Assembly: GCA_023436605.1 (NCBI GenBank)
Contig: JAEZIQ010000151.1
Location: 1 to 20,199, forward strand
Length of the DNA stretch: 20,199 bases
From: Actinomycetes bacterium
GTDB lineage: Bacteria; Actinomycetota; Thermoleophilia; Solirubrobacterales; 70-9
Direction of reading: 5' to 3'
Shown: piece after piece, positions 7,086 to 12,938 of the stretch
Position numbering within the stretch: position 1 is the first letter of the stretch
Layout of the letters: every line of letters begins with the position of its first letter
Translations under genes and position numbers: made by a program
The notes under the pieces: model-generated
Database searches by the model: none
The model's input: only the letters and a program-made list of their open reading frames with translations
What the model was told of the DNA's origin: nothing

Positions 7086-7616
7086 CTAACCCAGGTCGCG
7101 GAGGATCCGGCAGGGGTTGCCGGCCGCCAGCACGCCGGGCGGGACGTCACGGGTGACGACCGCCCCGGCACCGATCACCGCGTTCTCGCCGATGCTGACT
7201 CCCGGGCAGACGATCACCCCGCCGCCCAGCCAGACGCCGTCGCCGATCGTGATCGGCCGGGAGAGTTCGACGCCGGCCCGTCGCGCGACCGGGTCGAGTG
7301 GATGTTCGGCGGCAAGGAGCTGGACGTTGGTCGCGATCCGGACCTGATCGCCGATCGTCACCGGCGAGACATCGAGCACGATGCCGCCATAGTTGATGAA
7401 GGAGTCGCGGCCGATCGTGATGTTGAAGCCGTAGTCGCAAAGGAACGGCGGTTCGATGTAGGTCGTGTCACCAACCGAGGCGAAGAGCCGGCCCAGCGGG
7501 CTGCCGGCCAGTTCCTGCTCCGGCCGGGCGTTGAAATCACCGAGAATCTCCTGGCAGTGGCGGCGGTCGGCGACCAGCTCGGGGTCGGTCGCGTCATAGG
7601 GCTCGCCGGCCAGCAT
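7086..7616 (-). CDS. maa: Maltose O-acetyltransferase-like hexapeptide-repeat acetyltransferase
   Basis: 176 residues. The N-terminal MLAGEPYDATDPEL is the short Mac domain typical of maltose/galactoside acetyltransferases. The rest is a left-handed beta-helix of hexapeptide repeats, with the catalytic His at 105 (AEHPLDP), VWLGGG at 128-133 and the terminal GNPCRIL. Family members move acetyl from acetyl-CoA to a sugar hydroxyl in the cytosol; the acceptor here is unknown. The ATG at 7616 is only three bases after an AAGGAG. The in-frame codons just upstream encode TEKEK, the usual family N-terminus, so a CTG at 7634 is an alternative start (see findings). It is the last gene of the five-gene operon and lies 14 bases after the methyltransferase stop. 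Confidence 0.9.
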   Translation of the reverse strand: MLAGEPYDATDPELVADRRHCQEILGDFNARPEQELAGSPLGRLFASVGDTTYIEPPFLCDYGFNITIGRDSFINYGGIVLDVSPVTIGDQVRIATNVQLLAAEHPLDPVARRAGVELSRPITIGDGVWLGGGVIVCPGVSIGENAVIGAGAVVTRDVPPGVLAAGNPCRILRDLG

Positions 7617-7630
7617 TTTCTCCTTTTCGG

Positions 7631-8419
7631 TCAGACCGGGCTGCCCTCGAAAAGCAGGTAGCGCATCGTGTACCTGAAGCTGCCGTCGTCGGCTTCATTG
7701 GCGGCCTCGACGATCGGCTGGGTTTCCCGACGAAGTTCTTCGTATCGCTCCTCGCCGACCACGTCCTTCATGGTCAGCCAGATCGGATGGTGGTCGAACC
7801 AGCGCTCGTTGAGCACCCGGGCAGATTCCTCTTCGATGACCAGGTCGCGGGTCTCGACCTGGAGGACGATGCCGGCTTCGGAGAAGAGTTCACGCACGGC
7901 CAACTCGTCACCCCACTGGAAGGGGGCGTCTTCGCCCTCGGCCGGCGCCTGGCCGAACTGGGAAGCCACCGCCGCCTTGGCCATCTCCTGCATGTGCTGG
8001 AAGAGGCCTTCCTCGACCCAGGAGGTGAAGGCGATCCGGCCCTCGGGTTCGATCACCCGGCGGATCTCCTGGGCGCTGTCCCGGGGAGAGCTGGTGAAGA
8101 TCAGGCCGAAAACGGAGGTGACGATCCTGAACGAGTCGTCCGCGAAGGGAAGTTCGGTCAGATCACCCTGGACCCACTCGGCTGCCAGGCCGTCGGCAGT
8201 CGCCCGTTCGGCTGCGACCTCGAGCAGGCGGGGGGCTCCGTCGAAGCCGGTCACCCTGGCTCCGCGACGGGCGAGCTCGAGAGTTTCGTTGCCGGTGCCA
8301 CAGGCGAGATCCAGCGCGGACAGTCCCGAAACCGGCTCGACCCCGTCGGCCACGGCCGGCGCGACCGGGGCCAGTTGCTCGGCGGTTATCTCGTACGAGC
8401 CTCTGTCCCAGTTCGACAT
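7631..8419 (-). CDS. Class I SAM-dependent methyltransferase
   Basis: 262 residues. Motif I is LDLACGTGN at 36-44, with the ribose-binding acidic residue D60 at the end of strand 2 (RVTGFD) and a motif-IV-like QGDLTELPFADDSF segment near 90-103. This is the UbiE/Methyltransf_11 type; the substrate cannot be told from sequence. The C-terminal half holds an added helical region (about 140-245). The ATG at 8419 follows directly on the TGA of the peroxiredoxin gene (TGA then ATG, no gap), so the two are translationally coupled. Confidence 0.92.
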   Translation of the reverse strand: MSNWDRGSYEITAEQLAPVAPAVADGVEPVSGLSALDLACGTGNETLELARRGARVTGFDGAPRLLEVAAERATADGLAAEWVQGDLTELPFADDSFRIVTSVFGLIFTSSPRDSAQEIRRVIEPEGRIAFTSWVEEGLFQHMQEMAKAAVASQFGQAPAEGEDAPFQWGDELAVRELFSEAGIVLQVETRDLVIEEESARVLNERWFDHHPIWLTMKDVVGEERYEELRRETQPIVEAANEADDGSFRYTMRYLLFEGSPV

Positions 8420-8890
8420 TCAGTTCTCCTCGTTGATCTCGGCCAGCGCCTTGAGTACCAGGGCGTCGTGCTTCTTCGGCTGGACCTTGGGAAAAACCCG
8501 CAAGATCCTGCCGTCACGAATGATGAAGGTCGAGCGCTGGACCCCCATGTACTTGTTGCCGTACATCGACTTCTCGACCCAGGTGCCGAACTTCTCGGCG
8601 ACCTTGTGGTCCTTGTCGGCAAGCAGGGTGAACTCAAGGTCGTTCTTGGTGGCGAACTTGTCGATGTCCTTGACCTCGTCCGGCGAGATGCCGATCACTT
8701 TCGCTCCGGCCTCCGCGTACTCGGCGCTGCGGTCGCGGATCGAGCAGGCCTGCGTTGTGCAGCCGCTCGTGTTGGCCTTCGGGTAGAAGTAGAGAACCAC
8801 CAGCTGCTTGGAGAAATCGGACAGACTGACCTTCTCTCCGTGCTGGTCTTCAAGAGTGAATGCGGGTGCCTTGTCGCCTGCTTCGAGCAT
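8420..8890 (-). CDS. bcp: Thioredoxin-dependent peroxiredoxin, Bcp/PrxQ type
   Basis: 156 residues, the standard length. The active-site motif PxxxTxxC is present as P37, T41 and C44 (YPKANTSGC). The resolving Cys is at 49, the five-residue spacing that marks the Bcp/PrxQ group, and the active-site Arg is at 119 (QRSTF). It reduces H2O2 and organic hydroperoxides in the cytosol using thioredoxin. An AGGA about ten bases before the ATG can serve as ribosome-binding site. The gene lies 14 bases after the arginase-like gene and abuts the methyltransferase gene. Confidence 0.95.
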   Translation of the reverse strand: MLEAGDKAPAFTLEDQHGEKVSLSDFSKQLVVLYFYPKANTSGCTTQACSIRDRSAEYAEAGAKVIGISPDEVKDIDKFATKNDLEFTLLADKDHKVAEKFGTWVEKSMYGNKYMGVQRSTFIIRDGRILRVFPKVQPKKHDALVLKALAEINEEN

Positions 8891-8904
8891 GAAGCTGATC
8901 CTAC

Positions 8905-9789
8905 TTAGGCCACGCCGAGGGTTGATCGCATCAACTCGGCGAGGGCGGTCCCGCAGGCGTGGCCATCGTCCTTTTCGGGGTTGAAACAGGTCACGTCGAA
9001 TCCGGCCAGGCCGGGGGAGGAGGCCAGGGGTGTCATCAGGGCCTTGAGCTCGGTCAGGCTGAGGCCGTCGCGCATCAGGTAGTCGGTCGCCGGGAAGGCG
9101 TCGCGATCGAGGACATCCACGTCGAGGTGAAGCCAGAACCTGCCACCGTCGCCGGCGAGCTCGGCCGCTATCGATTCACCGATCCGGGTCAGGTCCCCGT
9201 GCCGAAGGTCTTCCCGGTAATCGATCCGGCCGATTCCGAGTCCTTTCGGGAAGGGAGCGATCAAGTCGAGTTCTTCCTGGTCGCGGGCGCCGATCAGGGC
9301 CATCCTCGCGGCATCCACGACCGGGGTCTCGCCGATCGCCTCGAGCAGTTCCTGCGGCGCGATGCCGAGGGCTGCGGCGACCGGGAAGTCGGCTCCTTCT
9401 CCAGTCGGAGAGGTCTGGCCGGTGAACAGGTCGAGGTGGCCGTCGAAGTAGGCGAGACCGATCTCACCGAGCGAATCGCGGGCGCCGGCAAGCGCTCCCG
9501 GCAGAAGGGTGCAGCAGCCACCGAGCACGATCGGCACCCTGCCCTCCGCGGTTAGTGCGGCGACCCGTTCGCGAACCTCCGCGGTCATCTTGACGATGTC
9601 GTCGAAGGCCAACCAGCCGTTCCTGCGGTCCCGCTCGAGTCCGCGGATCTGCTGAGTGGTGTCGCCGGCATCCTCGAAACCCCCGGCGCCGAGCAGTTCA
9701 CGCAGGGCTTCGGGACCGAGCTCGGTCCCGCCTGACTTGCCGACGCTGTCGATCGGTACGCCGAGGAGCGTCATGCGCCCGTCGCTCAT
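8905..9789 (-). CDS. Arginase/ureohydrolase-fold protein with altered metal site
   Basis: 294 residues with the arginase/agmatinase/formiminoglutamase fold. Metal-ligand motifs are D116-G-H118-L-D120 (FDGHLD) and D223-V-D225 (HLDVD), both intact. The first motif, normally GGDHS with a Mn2+-binding His, is here GGCCT at 90-94, so that His is missing. N-terminal GVPIDSVGKSGGTELGPEAL is the usual family start, and GLAGFDVTCFNPEKDDG near 261-276 corresponds to the C-terminal E/D-N-P region. Whether it still hydrolyses a guanidino compound, and which one, is open. The gene begins three bases after the stop of the small acidic hypothetical gene. Confidence 0.85.
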   Translation of the reverse strand: MSDGRMTLLGVPIDSVGKSGGTELGPEALRELLGAGGFEDAGDTTQQIRGLERDRRNGWLAFDDIVKMTAEVRERVAALTAEGRVPIVLGGCCTLLPGALAGARDSLGEIGLAYFDGHLDLFTGQTSPTGEGADFPVAAALGIAPQELLEAIGETPVVDAARMALIGARDQEELDLIAPFPKGLGIGRIDYREDLRHGDLTRIGESIAAELAGDGGRFWLHLDVDVLDRDAFPATDYLMRDGLSLTELKALMTPLASSPGLAGFDVTCFNPEKDDGHACGTALAELMRSTLGVA

Positions 9790-9792
9790 CGA

Positions 9793-10125
9793 TCAGTCCT
9801 CGCGCCCGATCTCCTGGCCTTCTTCGTCCTCGTCGAGTTCATCGTCACCCTGCTCCAACGCGGTTCCCGAGACCGAACCGCCCCGGCCGGGGTGGTAGTG
9901 AGTCTGGAAGTGTTCGAGCAGCTCGTCGCGCAACTGTTCATCCACGGCGACGTCATCGGCGATCCGAACCCAGTCGGCGCCTTCGAAGGACTCCATGTTG
10001 AAAATCTCCTGGTCGATCGATGCGGAGTCGTCGACCACCACCACGACCTCGGTCTGAGGGTTGAAGTAAGTCCCCGGCTGAACCACCAGTTCCTCGAGCT
10101 CGTAGCGGGACTTGGAGTCGTCCAT
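9793..10125 (-). CDS. Conserved-looking hypothetical protein, acidic C-terminus
   Basis: 110 residues, not recognised. The first ~75 residues look folded (YELEELVVQPGTYFNPQTEV, a VVVVVDDSAS strand, then helices with the aromatic/charged MESFEGADWVRIADD). From about 85 onward it is a highly acidic tail (GDDELDEDEEGQEIGRED). No signal peptide, membrane helix or Cys is present, so it is probably cytosolic. It is the first gene of the operon with the arginase-like protein, peroxiredoxin, methyltransferase and acetyltransferase. A TACTAT box six bases upstream of the ATG suggests a leaderless transcript. The start at 10125 gives a natural N-terminus (MDDSKSRYELEEL). Confidence 0.75.
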   Translation of the reverse strand: MDDSKSRYELEELVVQPGTYFNPQTEVVVVVDDSASIDQEIFNMESFEGADWVRIADDVAVDEQLRDELLEHFQTHYHPGRGGSVSGTALEQGDDELDEDEEGQEIGRED

Positions 10126-10131
10126 GACCTC

Positions 10132-10137
10132 ATAGTA
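10132..10137 (-). promoter_or_regulatory. Candidate -10 box (TACTAT) of the five-gene operon
   Basis: On the - strand TACTAT ends six bases before the ATG of the 110-residue hypothetical protein. This matches the TAnnnT consensus and would put the transcription start on or beside the start codon. No clear -35 box is seen. Confidence 0.35.
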
Positions 10138-10172
10138 ACCACGGAAGGCTCCGGATCAAACGGGCCGCTCGC

Positions 10173-10640
10173 TCAGGTGAATTCGGAAAGCATCCGGTCG
10201 ACTTCGGCTTCCACGTCGAGTGGCGCCTCCCCCCGGCGTTCCCGGCTCTCGTTCCTGGCGATCACGACCTGCCGGATCTCGGCGCGGATCTGGGCCGTCT
10301 CGGGGTCGAGCGCAGATTCGGCCTCCGTCGGCGTTTCCGGCTCCGCCTCGGGTTCGCCCTTCAGCAGTCGTTCTATTTCCTGGTCGACGTCGACCGGAGC
10401 TTCTCCCCGCTGCTCCTGACGGTAGGCCTTCGCTTCGACCAACTGGCGGATCTCTTCCTGGTGACCGGTTTCGCTTTGTTCGTCGAAGTCGACCGCGAAG
10501 CGGCCCTTGCCGATCTCCGAGTAACCCTTGCCTGACCGCGCGAACGCGATGGTCGCGATCGGAACCACGACCACGATGAGCAGCAACAGCACGAGTGAAA
10601 GCTCGGCGGCGCCGACAGCGAGTATTCCGCTTGCGGGCAT
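10173..10640 (-). CDS. Single-pass membrane protein with duplicated 33-residue repeat
   Basis: 155 residues; not a family I can name. One strongly hydrophobic helix spans about 14-34 (ELSLVLLLLIVVVVPIATIA), followed by a basic GKGYSEIGKGR segment and a long charged cytosolic region. That region holds two copies of a helical unit, at 63-95 and 121-153, each starting EIRQ and containing RGEAP-x-DV; 17 of 33 positions are identical. A Glu/Pro-rich linker (96-115) separates them. The ATG at 10640 is chosen because the hydrophobic helix follows at once; the longer open frame upstream has no such logic. A TACTCT box lies six bases before it. It may be a membrane-tethered interaction or oligomerisation module. 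Confidence 0.75.
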   Translation of the reverse strand: MPASGILAVGAAELSLVLLLLIVVVVPIATIAFARSGKGYSEIGKGRFAVDFDEQSETGHQEEIRQLVEAKAYRQEQRGEAPVDVDQEIERLLKGEPEAEPETPTEAESALDPETAQIRAEIRQVVIARNESRERRGEAPLDVEAEVDRMLSEFT

Positions 10641-10646
10641 GGGACC

Positions 10647-10652
10647 AGAGTA
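10647..10652 (-). promoter_or_regulatory. Candidate -10 box (TACTCT) of the repeat-bearing membrane protein
   Basis: On the - strand TACTCT ends six bases before the ATG at 10640, the same arrangement as for the neighbouring operon. There is no Shine-Dalgarno site between, which is consistent with leaderless initiation. The -35 region is not recognisable. Confidence 0.3.
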
Positions 10653-10707
10653 ATGCCGACCAGCTTCCCCACTGGTGCCCCGCATCCGGTACCCTTCGTT
10701 GAGAGTT

Positions 10708-10725
10708 ATTGACTGACTAGTCAAT
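10708..10725. promoter_or_regulatory. Perfect palindromic operator-like site upstream of acyl-CoA dehydrogenase
   Basis: ATTGACT-GACT-AGTCAAT: 7-base arms that are exact reverse complements around a 4-base centre. It lies 82 bases before the GTG of the acyl-CoA dehydrogenase gene and 67 bases before the divergent membrane-protein gene. Size and style match sites of TetR-type (FadR/PsrA-like) repressors that sense acyl-CoA, which commonly control acyl-CoA dehydrogenase genes. No regulator gene is in the window. Confidence 0.6.
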
Positions 10726-10807
10726 CGGGAGCCGCCCGGGCCCCTCGCCCCGGCCCCGCATCGGGCAAATCGAACGGTCCTCAGTGACCGAAGGAGTTTG
10801 AGCAAGA

Positions 10808-11956
10808 GTGGTTGACTTCACGCTTACCGACGAGCAGAAGGACCTGCGCGAGATGGCGCACAACTTTGCCGAGAAGGAGATGCGGAGCGTCGCCTTCGAG
10901 TACGACAAGGACGGCACCTGGCCCCAGGAAGTGATCGAGAAGGCCTGGGAAGTCGGCCTGATGAACACGCATGTGGACGAGGCTTACGGCGGACCGGGAC
11001 TGGATTACCTCTCGGGCTGCCTGATCGAGGAAGAGTTCGGCTGGGGTTGCTCCGGCATCGGCACCTCGCTCGCCTGCAACGGTCTCGCTTCGGCTCCCGT
11101 TTCGCTGGGTGGATCCGAAGAGACCAAGAAGAAGTATCTCGGCATGCTCTGCGAAGAGCCCAAGCTCGCCTCCTTCTGCCTGACCGAGCCGGACGCCGGT
11201 TCCGATGTCGCCGGCATGAAGACCCGCGCCGTCAAGAAGGGCGACAAGTACGTCATCAACGGCTCCAAGTGCTTCATCACCAACGGTGCTTACGCCGACT
11301 GGTTCACCGTTTACGCCAAGACTGATCCGGACGCCGGCAGCCGCGGCATCACCGCCTTCGTGGTCGACAAGCAGGACGGCATCGTGGTCGACAAGAAGGA
11401 AGACAAGATGGGTCAGCGGGCCTCCAACACCGTGACCCTCACCTTCAACGACGTCGAGGTTCCCGCCGAGAACATGCTCGGTGAGGAGAACAAGGGCTTC
11501 AAGCTCGCGATGATGACCCTCGACCGCACCCGCCCCGGTGTGGCCGCCATGGCCACCGGCATCGCCCGCTCCGGCTTCGACGCCGCGGTCCAGTACTCGA
11601 AGGAACGTCAGCAGTTCGGCGTGCCGATCGCGATGCACCAGGCAATCCAGTTCCTGATCACCGACATGGCCGTCAAGGTCGATGCCGCCCGTCTGCTCAC
11701 CTGGCAGTCCGCCAGCCAGCTCGACAACGGTCAGCGCAACACCCTCACCTCCTCCGAAGCCAAGCGCTTCGCCGCCGACTCGGCGATGGAAGTCACCACC
11801 GACGCAGTCCAGGTCTTCGGTGGCTACGGCTTCATCAAGGAGTACCACGTCGAGAAGTTCATGCGTGACGCCAAGATCATGCAGCTGTACGAAGGCACCA
11901 GCCAGATCCAGCGCATGGTGATCGCCCGCGAGGTTCTCCTCCCGCGCAACGTCTAG
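10808..11956 (+). CDS. Acyl-CoA dehydrogenase
   Basis: 382 residues, the standard length. Seen: the N-terminal DEQKDLREMAHNFAEKEM helix; the FAD/substrate-binding CLTEPDAGSDVAGMKTRA near 124-141; FITNGAYADWF near 157-167; ERQQFGVPI near 267-275; and the C-terminal YEGTSQIQRMVIAREVL, where E362 is the catalytic base at the position used by MCAD/SCAD-type enzymes. It introduces the alpha,beta double bond in an acyl-CoA and passes electrons to ETF; chain-length preference cannot be told. The start is GTG at 10808, with AAGGAG 11 bases upstream. Codon use is more biased than in its neighbours (Arg mostly CGC or CGT, few CGG), which suggests high expression. A palindromic operator lies upstream and a strong terminator downstream, so it is a single-gene transcript. 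Confidence 0.96.
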   Translation: MVDFTLTDEQKDLREMAHNFAEKEMRSVAFEYDKDGTWPQEVIEKAWEVGLMNTHVDEAYGGPGLDYLSGCLIEEEFGWGCSGIGTSLACNGLASAPVSLGGSEETKKKYLGMLCEEPKLASFCLTEPDAGSDVAGMKTRAVKKGDKYVINGSKCFITNGAYADWFTVYAKTDPDAGSRGITAFVVDKQDGIVVDKKEDKMGQRASNTVTLTFNDVEVPAENMLGEENKGFKLAMMTLDRTRPGVAAMATGIARSGFDAAVQYSKERQQFGVPIAMHQAIQFLITDMAVKVDAARLLTWQSASQLDNGQRNTLTSSEAKRFAADSAMEVTTDAVQVFGGYGFIKEYHVEKFMRDAKIMQLYEGTSQIQRMVIAREVLLPRNV

Positions 11957-11980
11957 CCGACGAAGCGACACCAGTTACGT

Positions 11981-12010
11981 AGAAAGGGCGGCCTCCGGGC
12001 CGCCCTTTCT
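11981..12010 (+). terminator. Intrinsic terminator of the acyl-CoA dehydrogenase gene
   Basis: Stem arms AGAAAGGGCGGCC (11981-11993) and its exact reverse complement (11998-12010) enclose a TCCG tetraloop. The 13-bp perfect stem ends with a CTTTCTT side. It starts 24 bases after the stop codon and before the ABC transporter genes. Confidence 0.9.
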
Positions 12011-12139
12011 TGTGCAGCCTCCTGCCCCGGGCCTGAACCGGGGGACCTGGTTCAAACTGGTGGTGTCATATCCCCCTGATTTGAACGGAGCCCGGGAATT
12101 TGGTCGGGATAACCGAACTTGGGGAATGGCTCCGGGTGT

Positions 12140-12145
12140 TACGGT
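12140..12145 (+). promoter_or_regulatory. Candidate -10 box (TACGGT) of the ABC exporter operon
   Basis: TACGGT fits TAnnnT and lies seven bases before the ATG at 12153. A weak TTGGGG (12119-12124) is the only -35-like sequence, at a short 15-base spacing. The stretch 12012-12139 otherwise shows only a small 6-bp hairpin (12025-12043) and a GTTCAAA/TTTGAAC inverted repeat (12050-12086). Confidence 0.3.
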
Positions 12146-12152
12146 GGCCGGG

Positions 12153-12917
12153 ATGGAATCTGCGCTTGCTTCTCCCAGTCATTCCCGGTCCTCCGATAGC
12201 CCGATCGTCGTCGCGTCGGCGATCGAACGTATCTACGGTGAGGGCGAGGCCGAAGTGCGCGCGCTCGACGGAGTCGACGTGACTTTCGAGAAGGGTCGCT
12301 TCACCTCGATCATGGGTCCCTCCGGGTCGGGCAAGTCGACCCTGATGCACATCCTCGCCGGCCTCGACAAGCCGACCGCCGGGTCGGTCGATATCGACGG
12401 CCAGGAGATCACCCGCCTCGATGACGGTGACCTGACCGAACTGAGGCGGGACAAGCTCGGTTTCGTGTTCCAGTTCTTCAACCTGCTGCCGGTCCTGACC
12501 GCCGAGGAGAACATCCTCCTGCCGCTTTCGATTGCCAGGAGGAAGCCGGACAAGGAGTGGGTCGACCAGGTGATCGACCGGGTCGGGCTTTCCGACCGTC
12601 GGGGCCACCGTCCCTCCGAGCTGTCGGGCGGCCAGCAGCAGCGGGTCGCGGTGGCCCGGGCGCTGGTCACCAAGCCGGCCGTCCTGTTCGCCGACGAACC
12701 GACCGGCAACCTGGACTCGAAGGCATCCGAAGACGTGCTCACCCTGCTGAGGGGCGCCGTCGACGAGGTGGGGCAGACGGTGATCATGGTCACCCACGAG
12801 CCCGACGCGGCCGCCCACGGCGACCGCCTGATCGCCCTGCGCGACGGCAAGCTGGTCCACGACGCGCCGCCGGTATCGGCGGACAACGTGATCGAGCTGC
12901 TCAAGACCCTCGCCTAG
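12153..12917 (+). CDS. ABC transporter ATP-binding protein, LolD/MacB type
   Basis: 254 residues. Seen: Walker A GPSGSGKST at 55-63, Q-loop Q107 (FVFQFFNLLP), signature LSGGQQQR at 157-164, Walker B VLFADEP at 177-183, D-loop GNLDSK and H-loop H215 (VTHEP). The sequence style is that of the ATPases that drive FtsX-type mechanotransmission permeases (LolCDE, MacB). It energises the permease encoded 21 bases downstream. The ATG at 12153 is preferred: the in-frame region before it (up to 12012) reads as non-protein-like sequence and overlaps the promoter zone; an ATG at 12126 is a second possibility. Confidence 0.95.
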   Translation: MESALASPSHSRSSDSPIVVASAIERIYGEGEAEVRALDGVDVTFEKGRFTSIMGPSGSGKSTLMHILAGLDKPTAGSVDIDGQEITRLDDGDLTELRRDKLGFVFQFFNLLPVLTAEENILLPLSIARRKPDKEWVDQVIDRVGLSDRRGHRPSELSGGQQQRVAVARALVTKPAVLFADEPTGNLDSKASEDVLTLLRGAVDEVGQTVIMVTHEPDAAAHGDRLIALRDGKLVHDAPPVSADNVIELLKTLA

Positions 12918-12938
12918 GTCGGCCCGGGAGCCCGCGGC

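Noticed and set aside
7668..8908. Two long + strand open frames (372 and 373 codons) opposite the methyltransferase and peroxiredoxin genes
   Set aside because: Both are compositionally odd (Ser/Arg- or Gly/Leu/Val-rich) and lie opposite two well-supported enzymes.
10781..11971. A 396-codon open frame on the - strand covering the whole acyl-CoA dehydrogenase gene
   Set aside because: It is a mirror of the biased codon use of a clear enzyme gene. The translation is low-complexity (runs of L, V, D, G, H) with no family resemblance.
12050..12086. Inverted repeat GTTCAAA / TTTGAAC upstream of the ABC operon as an operator
   Set aside because: The arms are only 7 bases and 23 bases apart with no further symmetry; chance is a sufficient explanation.
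12012..12152. Extension of the ABC ATPase upstream to 12012
   Set aside because: The extra 47 residues do not resemble ABC ATPases and begin right after the terminator, in a region that must hold the promoter.
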